Assembly (NCBI GenBank): GCA_029465975.1
Contig: CM055745.1
Coordinates: 9,478,790-9,542,789, forward strand
Direction: 5' to 3'
DNA from: Dallia pectoralis
Lineage: Eukaryota > Chordata > Actinopteri > Esociformes > Umbridae
DNA: 64,000 bases
Part shown: positions 1 to 13,300 of the stretch, piece by piece
Position numbering within the stretch: the first letter of the stretch is position 1
How the letters are laid out: the number at the start of each line of letters is the position of its first letter
Program-made: the position numbers and the translations under genes
Notes under the pieces: generated by a model
What the model was told of the DNA's origin: nothing
The model's database searches: none
Seen by the model: only the letters and a program-made list of their open reading frames with translations

Positions 1-1344
1 GTTATTTTGACAGCCCTACTTTATTTTTGCCAACTTTGCTCCGACATACCACTGTGTTTTATCTGTGTTTTTCTGTTTGCCTTTACTTTGTTGTCAACGT
101 TGATTCAGTACAAACTACCCCGGGTACTTATCTCTATGTAGCGCTGAAGCTAAAACAGAATGACTAAGCTCCACAAAACAGTCTCCTTTGACCTCGTGCT
201 CTGCAGCTGGACAAAAAAAACAGACAACACAGAGACAAAGAACGAGATCGATGAGACTCCCAGAATACACTTCTCTATTTATACAGACCCGTGGGCTCAC
301 TGTTGAGGCCTTGCTTACTGGCTATCGTTTGTGCCAGATGCCCCAGCCTTCCCCAGGTGGGAAAAACAAACAGCCGCCTTAATTTATCCACGTGAGATGC
401 TGGAAGTTGCTCATCAACGCTGTTCGAGATTACAACTGAGGAGCCCGTAAAGCAATAACGCGCCGGGAAGTGAAAGATCTGGGGAGGAAGTACAAACATC
501 GCTTTTCTCAGGTACCACATCTTATTGCAGCAGCTGGCACCGCTCGACGGAATAAAACGGTTATCCAGTCGGTTATTTGCAGGAGTGCCGCGTTCGCCAA
601 GCTGCTTTTGTCTACCGACAGACAGATCAACAGTAACGGTTATGTGTTTGGTTGTACACGGATCAATATGAACGGTTCGCTGCATTGCCCGTACACTGCT
701 CAACAGTAAACGGGCAAGGCTCATGGCAGTGACCAAAATCAATAATACAGTTAAATGCTGATTAATACCCATTAACGCTGATGAAGACGAATGAGAGCGG
801 GGCCACGCGGGTCCTTTAATGACACTGTGGGCCGCAGCAGATATCCATTGCCTTTGCTTACAAGGTCCCGAGTGTGTGTCGTGGTGGTGGAAGGGAACCG
901 ACACGTTAATACCTGTAAGAGTTCTCTGTGAATTTCGCTGTTTTGAATTGACTCTGTGTTCCTCCTGTTCCACTCTCGTTCTCTGCTTCCTCTCTGCTAT
1001 TCGGGGTTGTTTGCGGGTAGTACGGTCATCGCTACTGCGGTGATACATTTTGAATCACATTTACATAATTTCATTTTGAATCACATTTACATAATATGGA
1101 AATGTGGACGTGGCTCGGCCATCGCCGGACGTAATGATTCGGAGAAGAGGGAGTGAGACCCAAGTGCAGAAGTCAATAGTCATAAATAATTTCAAATTAG
1201 CAGAAGGATCTAGCTTTTATGAACATCGTTTACATCACTTGGATACGGGACAATAACACCTGACGAATAACAAAGTTAACTGAAAGGAAAAGTTAACAAA
1301 AAGTTGGGTAATTGTGCAACACAGGACAAGTGTGCTAGCCGAGA
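1..1344. other. No recognisable gene; probable intron or flank
   Basis: This stretch is not repetitive and contains only short ORFs on both strands, none of which I recognise. The + strand gene beginning at 5207 lacks its 5' exons, so this may be intron of that gene. I see no RRM coding sequence here. Confidence 0.5.
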
Positions 1345-2993
1345 TGGAGGGCGTTTAAGATAATACTACCAGCGCAAACTAGTGGGAGGGCGTTTAAGAT
1401 AATACTACCAGCACTAACTAGTGGGAGGGTGTTTAATATAATACTACCAGCACTAACTAGTGGGAGGGCGTTTAAGATAATACTACCAGCGCTAACTAGT
1501 GGGAGGGCGCAAACTAGTGGGAGGGCGTTAAATATAATACTACCAGCACTAACTAGTGGGGGCGTTAAGGGGGAGGGCGTTTAATATAATACTACCAGCG
1601 CTAACTAGTGGGAGGGCGTTTAAGATAATACTACCAGCGCTAACTAGTGGGAGGGCGTTTAAGATAATACTACCAGCGCTAACTACTGGGAGGGCGTTTA
1701 AGATAATACTACCAGCGCTAACTAGTGGGAGGGCGTTTAAGATAATACTACCAGCGCTAACTACTGGGAGGGCGTTTAAGATAATACTACCAGCGCTAAC
1801 TAGTGGGAGGGCGTTTAAGATAATACTACCAGCGCTAACTAGTGGGAGGGCGTTTAAGATAATACTACCAGCGCTAACTACTGGGAGGGCGTTTAAGATA
1901 ATACTACCAGCGCTAGTGGGAGGGCGTTTAAGATAATACTACCAGCAACTACCAGCGCTAACTAGTGGGAGGGCGTTTAATATAATACTACCAGCGCTAA
2001 CTACTGGGAGGGCGTTTAAGATAATACTACCAGCGCTAACTAGTGGGAGGGTGTTTAAGATAATACTACCAGCGCTAACTAGTGGGAGGGCGTTTAATAT
2101 AATACTACCAGCGCTAACTACTGGGAGGGCGTTTAAGATAATACTACCAGCGCTAACTAGTGGGAGGGCGTTTAAGATAATACTACCAGCGCTAACTAGT
2201 GGGAGGGCGTTTAAGATAATACTACCAGCGCTAACTAGTGGGAGGCGTTTAAGATAATACTACCAGCGCTAACTACTGGGAGGGCGTGGGCTAACTACTG
2301 GGAGGGCGTTTAAGATAATACTACCAGCGCTAACTAGTGGGAGGGTGTTTAAGATAATACTACCAGCACTAACTACTGGGAGGGCGTTTAAGATAATACT
2401 ACCAGCGCTAACTAGTGGGAGGGCGTTTAAGATAATACTACCAGCGCTAACTACTGGGAGGGCGTGGGAACTAGTGGGAGGGCGTTTAAGATAATACTAC
2501 CAGCGCTAACTACTGGGAGGGCTAACTACTACCAGCGCTGGGGAGGGCGTTTAAGATAATAACTACCAGCGCTAACTAATGGGAGGGTGTTTAAGATAAT
2601 ACTACCAGCGCTAACTAGTGGGAGGGCGTTTAAGATAATACTACCAGCGCTAACTGATGGGAGGGTGTTTAAGATAATACTACCAGCGCTAACTAATGGG
2701 AGGGTGTTTAAGATAATACTACCAGCGCTAACTAGTGGGAGGCGCTAACTAGTGGGAGGGCATTTAAGATAATACTACCAGCGCTAACTAGTGGGAGGGT
2801 GTTTAATATAATACTACCAGCGCTAACTAGTGGGAGGCGTTTAATATAATACTACCAGCGCTAACTAGTGGGAGGGCGTTTAATATAATACTACCAGCGC
2901 TAACTAGTGGGAGGGCGTTTAATATAATACTACCAGCCCTAACTAGTGGGAGGGTGTTTAAGATAATACTACCAGCACTAACTAGTGGGAGGC
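1345..2993. repeat. 39-bp minisatellite, about 40 copies
   Basis: The unit is about 39 bp, with the pattern GGGAGGGCGTTTAAGATAAT followed by ACTACCAGCGCTAACTAGT. Variants alternate ACTAGT with ACTACT and GCGTTT with GTGTTT, and there are several partial or rearranged units (1500-1570, 2280-2300, 2510-2560). Because 39 is a multiple of 3, the array gives repetitive ORFs on both strands (13-residue period) that are not genes. Confidence 0.95.
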
Positions 2994-3463
2994 ATTTTTT
3001 AGAGAATCGGTACTCCGGTCGGTGGTCAGTAGGACAGGATTTGGACGCCAATGCTTAGGTGTTCATGTGATGGAGGGGGTGGAAGGGGTGGGCTTCTCTG
3101 GGTAATGTCTGGGGGCCTAATACCACACATACCACCTGCTGCATTAGACAGTGAGATCGCCGACTTGGTTTACGCAGACCAGGTTTTAAGGTCCAGCCCA
3201 TATATTCCTCCAACACTCAAAATCTATTGCTTATATTTAGTTGAGTTTTCTCGACCACCTTAACCCAATTTCTCTGGGATTGGTAATGCCACAAAAACAG
3301 CTGCACCCCAACATAGAATATGAATAAAGATTTTAGACATAGCAAACAAACTATTTGCTAAATGGTACTTTTAAAACAACATCTTCCCCAATTCACTTAA
3401 CAATATTATTAGGTTAAAACTTAAATAAATGGTTTCTTTAACGCACATCTGATGATTGTTGAT

Positions 3464-4258
3464 TGAATAGGGTATTCATGATTGTGTAGTGAATAGGGTA
3501 TTCATGATTGTGTAGTGAATAGGGTATTCATGATTGTGTAGTGAATAGGGTATTGATGATTGTGTAGTGAATAGGGTATTCATGATTGTGTAGTGAATAG
3601 GGTATTTATGGTTGTGTAGTGAATAGGGTATTCATGATTGTGTAGTGAATATGGTATTGATGATTGTGTAGTGAATAGGGTATTCATGATTGTGTAGTGA
3701 ATAGGGTATTCATGATTGTGTAGTGAATAGGGTATTCATGATTGTGTAGTGAATAGGGTATTTATGGTTGTGTAGTGAATAGGGTATTCATGATTGTGTA
3801 GTGAATAGGGTATTCATGATTGTGTAGTGAATAGGGTATTCATGATTGTGTAGTGAATAGGGTATTCATGATTGTGTAGTGAATAGGGTATTCATGATTG
3901 TGTAGTGAATAGGGTATTCCTGATTGTGTAGTGAATAGTGTATTTATGATTGTGTAGTGAATAGGGTATTCATGATTGTGTAGTGAATAGGGTATTCATG
4001 ATTGTGTAGTGAATAGGGTATTCATGATTGTGTAGTGAATAGGGTATTCATGATTGTGTAGTGAATAGGGTATTTATGGTTGTGTAGTGAATAGGGTATT
4101 CATGATTGTGTAGTGAATAGGGTATTCATGATTGTGTAGTGAATAGGGTATTCATGATTGTGTAGTGAATAGGGTATTCATGATTGTGTAGTGAATATGG
4201 TATTCATGATTGTGTAGTGAATAGGGTATTCCTGATTGTGTAGTGAATAGGGTATTCG
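3464..4258. repeat. 26-bp minisatellite, about 30 copies
   Basis: The unit is GTGAATAGGGTATTCATGAT plus TGTGTA (26 bp), with few substitutions such as ATTTATGGT variants. The variant copies recur at intervals, which suggests block duplication of several units. The array ends at unique sequence near 4259. Confidence 0.95.
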
Positions 4259-5206
4259 TCTCTGTGGCCTGTAGCCTTGATTTCCTCAGTCCAATGTGAG
4301 AATCTCTTATTGCTGAATGAAAAAATAGTGCGTTATTGATTCCTGTCCTGGAGTGCCAAACATTTACTTTCCTACAACGGTAACCTCTTTTTCCATTCTT
4401 TTTAAATTTTCCACGTCATTCTTGGCTGTGCTGTTTCGTTTCACATTTTGTGAAAGTCGACCGGGTTGGTCATCTTCATCAGCCATTTTTGCACCCCCCC
4501 CCCCCAACAGAGAACCAACTGCACATGTCAGTATGTCAGAACCTGAAGTAGATCTGCCTGCTGACTCTGTAACTGTACTGCTTCTACTGCAGTCATTAGA
4601 CTGTATTATCTTAAAACAAGCAAGGTATCAAAGGCAATTACACGTTTGAAATGCCACATGTGTATTGGCCAGAGCCGTAGGTTCCTCTAACCAATCGGAT
4701 GGTTTTAAACGCTACATTCATGATTACACTGGGAGTCCTATAATAAGTCTATTTCTGACATTGTAATGAATTTAATTTGCTGGGACTGCAACCCTATCAG
4801 TTTCTATCATGTTATAAAATCTGATATCCTGCCTGAGAGAAGAACCAACCCGGACAGCAATATTGCAAAGCATGTCTGTTTCCCGTTTGATGTTGAAAAC
4901 CACTTGACCAAAACGGCAATAATGGCCAGGTAAGTGCTTGGAGACCCGCATTCCTCATGTCCCTAAGGAGTGTTTCGGGAGAAAGAGAGGTTTTGTCCCC
5001 AGTGACGGGGACTTTACAACGCATTTCAAGGTTAAAACGATGTTCGAACATATCCCGGTCTTAAGTGTCTGTATCAATCTGTCTTCTTCACGGACACTCC
5101 ACTTATCCGTCTTCATTGACCTGCGTTACATTCTTCCCCTAACGCCCATCAGATCCCAACCTCCCCCAGGCAGCCATTTTATTTCTCTTCCCCTTTGCCT
5201 TTTCAG

Positions 5207-7296
5207 ATCCGACTATGAACTGGAGTATGACAGCTATCCAGATGACCTCTACAACAGGTATTTTGTCACATTCTACCTGCTATTTACATCAGAGGTGATA
5301 TAATGTGTTCCTGTGCGTCACTCTAAGTAATGCTCAACTCTGTTATGATCTCATGTTCTTTTTTAAAACTTAATTTATCTAGACGTATGCATTTATTCTT
5401 GTCTTGGGGAGGTTGTTCGTTCTGTCACCTTAGTGTTCACAGGGGCTGCTGTCTGTGTCATATAAATAAATAACACTTCCCCTATGCTGCTCTGACAGTC
5501 CCACCATCTTGTGGTTACATTTTTTTATATTATATTTCTTATATTATATTTAATCGCTATCTGATTCGATGCCATCTTCAGAGTGATACTGTTGAGCAAC
5601 CACTCAGGTTTATACATTTTTGGGAACATAGCGTCGGGTTTTTCTCACTATGAACTGATTTGTATGAATCTACCAGAACCTTCTGGAGAAATTGCTGTTT
5701 CAGAAATTGGTATCAATTTCAGTAATTGGTTAATTGGTATAATTTCTTTAATGCTTAACGTCGCGATATGTTTGACAGACCTTGTTCATATGTTTTGCAT
5801 AGTTTTATATAGATATATATACATACATTATACACGTATTGCAAGTATTACTCCACTTCAGTTGTATGTGTCAAAGACCTTTTTTTAAGGGAACACAATT
5901 CTCCAGTACGCAGTGTCTCCTTTTGACTAATTGGGTCTCATGTAGTCTTGGAATAGGGGGGTGTACGTCTACGTGTGTCAGGGCCTCCTGGATGTGATAC
6001 CTGAGAATAGACTATACCATTAACTCATCTTAAATCGCCCTGTCTGGTTTAAACCAAACAGCCTTGGAATAGGGGGGAGTACGTCTACGTGTGTCAGGGC
6101 CTCCTGGATGTGATACCTGAGAATAGACTATACCATTAACTCATCTTAAATCGCACTGTCTGGTTTAAACCAAACAGCTACACAGCACAAAAGACCCCCC
6201 TGCTTCGCTCCAGAAACCACGTCCACACTCTTCCCAAGTGGTGATAGCGAGACCAGAGACAAAAGGGCCCTGGGAAATGTTCAAGTGCTCTGAGAGCCGT
6301 CTCACTGTGAACCCCCTCTCCCCCCCACGCTCACTTCTAAGGCTTCACTTGAATAACGCAATTAGCCAAGCTTTCATTGGCTGAGAAAGGGAGGGTGTCT
6401 GTTCGCCTGGTGCTGATGAAGAGGTCTGCAGAGAGGCGAGATAAGACTGCAGCAGAGACTGACGGAGTGGGCGGGGGAGGGACAGGGGGTGGGGGTTGGT
6501 GGTGGGGGGTTTGGTGGGGGTGTTACAGCGGGGGAACTGGGGAGAGACGACACACTGAGATGGGTTCTCCCACGGTGAGGTCCAAGAGATTCTGTCGTCC
6601 AGGATGAAGGAGCCAGCATACTGGAGGTCCAGAACTATTTGGACAGTGACAAATGTGTCGCCGTTCTGGTTCTGTGTTCCAGCATTTTGGATGTGCTATT
6701 ATGAAACGTTCATGCGTTTGTAGTGAATTGTTTTTGTGGTGGCAGGGTGTTTTTGTATTGTCGCGAGGCAGTGTCGAGCTCAATTAACAGAGACGGTAAA
6801 ACATGCATTGTGTTGTTTGACTCCACAATCTCAGCCAGAGTTGCTTCATTGCAGCTTTAAAATGGCCTCTGACGTGTCCTTCCTTGATCACTGCTCCAGA
6901 AACAAAAGGTTTTCCCTGTGGATTACTGAAGGTGACAGCTCTTGTTTCTATACACTGAAATGTCAGCAGGTCCACATATCGAGGATGTGACCTTATGGAA
7001 ACACTGGTGTCCTTAGAGGTATTGAAATAAGGCACCGTGTTTGAATGGGTATTTCTGTCAATAAGGCACTTTTTTGGCCACTGCGATGTGTGTGTGTGTG
7101 TTTGTGTGTGCGTATGTGTTTGTGTGTGTGTTTTTGTGTGTGTGTTTGTGTGTGCGTATGTGTTTGTGTGTGTGTCTGTTTGTGTGTGTGTGTGTATGTG
7201 TGTATGTGTGTGTGCATGTGTTTATGTGTGTGTGTGTTTGTGTGTGTGTTTGTGTGTGTGTGTGTATGTGTGTGTGTATGTGTATGTGTGAGTGTA

Positions 7297-7336
<40 letters not shown>

Positions 7337-10300
7337 TGTGCATGTGTTTATGTGTTTGTGTGTGTGTTTGTGTGTGTGTGTATGTGTGTGTGTATGTGTG
7401 AGTGTATGTGTTTGTGTGTGTGTGTAAAACCTTTCTGCTTCTAATTCTGAGCTCATGAACCTAACACAACCCATTTGTTCACGGTTTGCTCGACCATCGG
7501 AGCAGTAAATAGGAGCTGCCTCATCTCTTTACCAGAATATCAGGCTCAGCTAACGGACGATATTACGATGGGGCACTTCCTTGTGGGCCGAATCCAGCCG
7601 GGCGGCAGAGTTTCTACTGACCCACACGGGATGTGCATGACCTGACATGGCCCCCGGTTGTCTGCCGTGGGTGCCCATTTCACAGATGGGTGAATAACGT
7701 CTCTCTGCACGGCTGACTGGACACCTGGCTGACCTGCTGGTCCAGAGTAAAAGCAAAGCACAGCGTGGCAGGAAATACCACCATACCACGGCAGGGGAAA
7801 TACCATCATACCACAGCAGAGGGAAATACCACTATACCACGGCAGGGGAAATACCACCATACCACGGCAGGGGAAATACCACCATACCACAGCCGAGGGA
7901 AATACCACCATACCACGGCAGAGAGAAATACCACCATACCACGGCAGAGGGAAATACTATCATACCACGGCAGGGGAAATACCACTATACCACGGCAGGG
8001 GAAATACCACCATACCACGGCAGGGAGAAATACCACCATACCACGGCGGGGGAAATACCACCATACCACGGCGGGGGAAATACCACCATACCACGGCGGG
8101 GGAAATACCACCATACCACGGCAGGGGAAATACCACCATACCACGGCAAGGAGAAATACCACCATACCACGGCAGAGGGAAATACCACCATACCACGGCA
8201 GGGAGAAATACCACCATACCACGGCAGAAGGAAATACCAGTATACCACGGCAGAGTGATTCGGCTTCACCCCCTCTGATTTGGCTTCACCTCCGCTGATT
8301 CGGCTTCAGCCCCTCTGATTCGGCTTCAGCCCCTCTGATTCGGCTTCAGCTCTCTGATTCGGCTTCAGCCCCTCTGATCAGCTTCAGCCCCTCTGATTCG
8401 GCTTCAGCCCCTCGGATTCGGCTTCAGCCCCTCTGATTCGGCTTCAGCCCCTCTGATTCAGCTTCAGCCCCTCTGATTCGGCTTCAGCTCTCTGATTCGG
8501 CTTCAGCCCCTCTGATCAGCTTCAGCCCCTCTGATCAGCTTCAGCCCCTCTGATTCGGCTTCAGCTCTCTGATTCGGCTTCAGCCCCTCTGATCAGCTTC
8601 AGCCCCTCTGATCAGCTTCAGCCCCTCTGATTCGGCTTCAGCCCCTCGGATTCGGCTTCAGCCCCTCTGATTCGGCTTCAGCCCCTCTGATTCAGCTTCA
8701 GCCCCTCTGATTCGGCTTCAGCTCTCTGATTCGGCTTCAGCCCCTCTGATCAGCTTCAGCCCCTCTGATCAGCTTCAGCCCCTCTGATTTGGCTTCAGCC
8801 CCTCTGATTTGGCTTCAGCCCCTCTGATTTGGCTTCAGCCCCTCTGATTCGGCTTCAGCTCTATGATTCGGCTTCAGCTCTATGATTCGGCTTCAGCTCT
8901 ATGATTCAGCTTCAGCCCCTCTGATTCAGCATCAGCTCTACTATTCGGCTTCAGCCCCTCTGATTTGGCTTCAGCCCCTCTGATTTGGCTTCAGCTCGCT
9001 GATTCAGGTTCAGCCCCTCTGTTTCAGCTTCAGCCCCTCTAATTCAGCTTCTGCTCTATGATTCGGCTTCAGCCCCTCTGATTCGGCTTCAGCTTTCTCT
9101 GATTTGGATTCACCCCTGTGCGTTTTTGTCCTCAGTTCCATTCTCTTCGCCTTTTACTCTTACCGCACACGGTAACACAAGATACCTTAGAAAGTCGGAC
9201 TTAACGGAGACCAGTGAGACCAGCGCTCTAACTTGTAGGATCATGGTTATTACGCTGAAGGTCCTGACTGATTATCCACCGCTGGCTTCCACGTCACTCT
9301 GTAGCCTTGATCCATACATCCATTTTGAAATGCTCTACAAGACTAAGCCCTACATGCGTTCTTCTGGAGCCCAGTCGACAGAGGCCACGTGTGTGGGTAA
9401 ATATTTATTGGCAGTTATCTGCTTTGCTAGGGATTAAAAGCTTACCAAGGTACCCTCCTTTCTAAGCAGAACTCTCTATTCGTTGCGTTCTTTTGTTACC
9501 CTACAGTACAGCAAGGTTTTGTATTCCCAAGTTCTCAGCAAAGTCAACCTGCTGTTCCTTTTCACCTTCGTACATACATTTTGTTCACACACTATTGCCG
9601 ATAATGTACAGTGTTTTCTTTCTCATTGATATACAGATCACGTAGAACGGCAGGCGCAGTTGAAGACAGACTTCGGTTGAATTCATTGACTGTGCTGTTA
9701 AACAAGTTGGAAAATTCACAAAGATTATCTAATGGCTTTAGAAGCTTCTGATAGGGACTTTGACATTGTTTGAGACGATTGGATGTGTACCTGTGAATGT
9801 ATTACAAGGCCTGCCTTCAAACTCAGTACCTATTTGCTTGACATCATGGAGGAATCAAAAGAAATCAGTCAATACCTCAGAAACATAATGTTAGACCTCC
9901 ACAAGCTTTTGCAACAATTTCCAAACGCCCACGCTCATACTACAAACAGTAGTAAATATATAAACACCAAGAGACCGCACAGCCGTCATACCGCTCTGGA
10001 AGGAGCCGTTCTGTCTCCTAGAGATGAACGTACTTTGGTGCGAAAAGTGCAAATCAATCGCAGAACATCAACAAAGGACATTGTCACAGTGCAGGAGGAA
10101 ACGGGTACAAAAGTATCTATATTCACAGTAAAACCAGTTCTATATTGACATGACCTGAAAGGCGGCTCAGAAAGGAGGAAGACATTGCTCCAAAACGGAC
10201 ATAATAAAAACCCAGACTACGTTTTGCAACAGCAATGGGGACAGAGATTCTACATTTGGGAAAAATGTCCTCTGGTAAGATGAAAAGGAAATCGATCTGT

Positions 10301-13300
10301 TTATGTTTGGAGAAAAAGGGGGAGGATTGCAAGCTGAGAAAGACCATCGCAACCCTATATGAGGTCAGTGTGGTCAGATATGAGGTCAGTGTGGTCAGAT
10401 ATGAGGTCAGTGTGGTCAGATATGAGGTCAGTGTGGTCAGATATGAGGTTAGTGTGGTCAGATATGAGGTCAGTGTGGTCAGATAAGAGGTCAGTGTGGT
10501 CAGATATGAGGTCAGTGTGGTCAGATATGACGTCAGATATGAGGTCAGTGTGGTCAGATATGAGGTCAGTGTGGTCAGATATGAGGTCAGTGTGGTCAGA
10601 TATGAGGTCAGTGTGGTCAGATATGAGGTCAGATATGAGGTCAGTGTGGTCAGATATGAGGTTAGTGTGGTTAGATATGAATTCAGTGTGGTCAGATATG
10701 AGGTCAGATAAGAGGTAAGTGTGGTCAGATAAGAGGTCAGTGTGGTCAGATATGAGGTCAGTGTGGTCAGATGTCAGGTGGTCAGATATGAGGTCAGTGT
10801 GGTCAGATATGAGGTCAGTGTGGTCAGATATGAGGTCAGTGTGGTCAGATATGAGGTCAGTGTGTAAGTCAGATGGGTCAGATATGAGGTCAGTGTGGTC
10901 AGATATGAGGTCAGTGTGGTCAGATATGAGGTCAGTGTGGTCAGATATGAGGTCAGTGTGGTCAGATATGAGGTAAGTGTGGTCAGATATGAGGTCAGTG
11001 TGGTCAGATATGAGGTCAGATAAGAGGTAAGTGTGGTCAGATATGAGGTCAGTGTGGTCAGATATGAGGTCAGTGTGGTCAGATATGAGGTCAGTGTGGT
11101 CAGATATGAGGTCAGTGTGGTCAGATATGAGGTTAGTGTGGTTAGATATGAATTCAGTGTGGTCAGATATGAGGTCAGATAAGAGGTAAGTGTGGTCAGA
11201 TAAGAGGTCAGTGTGGTCAGATATGAGGTCAGATAAGAGGTGAGGTCAGTGTGGTCAGATATGAGGTGTGGTCAGATATGAGGTCAGTGTGGTCAGATAT
11301 GAGGTCAGATGGTCAGATATGAGGTCAGTGTGGTCAGATATGAGGTCAGTGTGGTCAGATATGAGGTCAGTGTGGTCAGATATGAGGTCAGATATGAGGT
11401 CAGTGTGGTCAGATATGAGGTTAGTGTGGTTAGATATGAATTCAGTGTGGTCAGATATGAGGTCAGATAAGAGGTAAGTGTGGTCAGATATGAGGTCAGT
11501 GTGGTCAGATATGAGGTCAGATAAGAGGTAAGTGTGGTCAGATATGAGGTCAGTGTGGTCAGATATGAGGTCAGTGTGGTCAGATATGAGGTCAGTGTGG
11601 TCAGATATGAGGTCAGTGTGGTCAGATATGAGGTTAGTGTGGTTAGATATGAATTCAGTGTGGTCAGAAATGAGGTCAGATAAGAGGTAAGTGTGGTCAG
11701 ATATGAGGTCAGTGTGGTCAGATATGAGGTCAGTGTGGTCAGATATGAGGTCAGTCTGGTCAGATATGAGGTCAGTGTGGTCAGATATGAGGTCAGTGTG
11801 GTCAGATAAGAGGTCAGTGTGTCAGATATGAGGTCAGTGTGGTCAGATATGAGGTCAGATATGAGGTCAGTGGGGTCAGATATGAGGTTAGTGTGGTTAG
11901 ATATGAATTCAGTGTGGTCAGATATGAGGTCAGATAAGAGGTAAGTGTGGTCAGATATGAGGTCAGATATGAGGTCAGATATGAGGTCAGTGTGGTCAGA
12001 TAAGAGGTCAGTGTGGTCAGATAAGAGGTCAGTGTGGTCAGATAAGAGGTCAGTGTGGTCAGATAAGAGGTCAGTGTGGTCAGATAAGAGGTCAGTGTGG
12101 TCAGATAAGAGGTCAGTGTGGTCAGATAAGAGGTCAGTGTGGTCAGATAAGAGGTCAGTCAGATAAGAGGTCAGATATGAGGTCAGTGTGGTCAGATAGA
12201 TAGTTCAGATGAGGTCAGTGTGGTCAGATATGAGGTCAGTGTGGTCAGATATGAGGTCAGTGTGGTCGGATATGAGGTCAGTGTGGTCGGATATGAGGTC
12301 AGTGTGGTCAGATATGAGGTCAGTTATGTGGTCAGATAAGATGTCAGACATGAGGTCAGTGTGGTCAGATATGAGGTCAGTGTGGTCGGATATGAGGTCA
12401 GTGTGGTGAATGTGGGGAAAAACAACAGATGGTTGTATAGGACAGAACCAGAGTGGGCATAATGTGGGCATAACAACAGACATGTGGTTGTATATAGAAC
12501 AGAACCAGAGTGGGCATAATGTGGGCATAACAACAGACATGTGGTTGTATAGGACAGAACCAGAGTGGGCATAATGTGGGCATAACAACAGACATGTGGT
12601 TGTATATAGAACAGAACCAGAGTGGGCATAATGTGGGCACAACAACAGACATGTGGTTGTATAAACCAGAGTGGGCAACAGACATGTGGTTGTATAGGAA
12701 CAGAACCAGAGTGGGCATAATGTGGGCATAACAACAGACATGTGGTTGTATATAGAACAGAACCAGAGTGGGCATAATGTGGGCATAACAACAGACATGT
12801 GGTTGTATAGGGCAGAACCAGAGTGGGCATAATGTGGGCATAACAACAGACATGTGGTTGTATATAGACAGAACCAGAGTTGGCATATATAACAACAGAC
12901 ACAGAACCAGAGTGGGCATAATGTGGGCATAACAACAGACATGTGGTTGTATATAGAACAGAACCAGAGTGGGCATAATGTGGGCATAACAACAGACATG
13001 TGGTTGTATATAGAACAGAACCAGAGTGGGCATAATGTGGGCATAACAACAGACATGTGGTTGTATATAGAACAGAACCAGAGTGGGCATAATGTGGGCA
13101 TAACAACAGACATGTGGTTGTATAGGGCAGAACCAGAGTGGGCATAATGTGGGCATAACAACAGACATGTGGTTGTATATAGGACAGAACCAGAGTGGGC
13201 ATATTGTGGGCATAACAACAGACATGTGGTTGTATATAGAACAGAACCAGAGTGGGCATAATGTGGGCATAACAACAGACATGTGGTTGTATATAGAACA

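Noticed and set aside
275..1048. 257-codon reverse ORF at the start of the window
   Set aside because: It resembles no family I know, has low-complexity stretches and lies in apparent intron or flank. Length alone is not enough.
4841..4931. Possible upstream hnRNP exon ending at a strong donor (GGCCAG|GTAAGT)
   Set aside because: The encoded sequence (NIAKHVCFPFDVENH and so on) does not match an RRM or the linker of the family, and no clear acceptor or phase fit was found. It may be an unknown exon but is not supported.
7765..8298. ORFs across the GGAAATACCACCATACCACG array
   Set aside because: Repeat artefacts on both strands with an 8-residue period.
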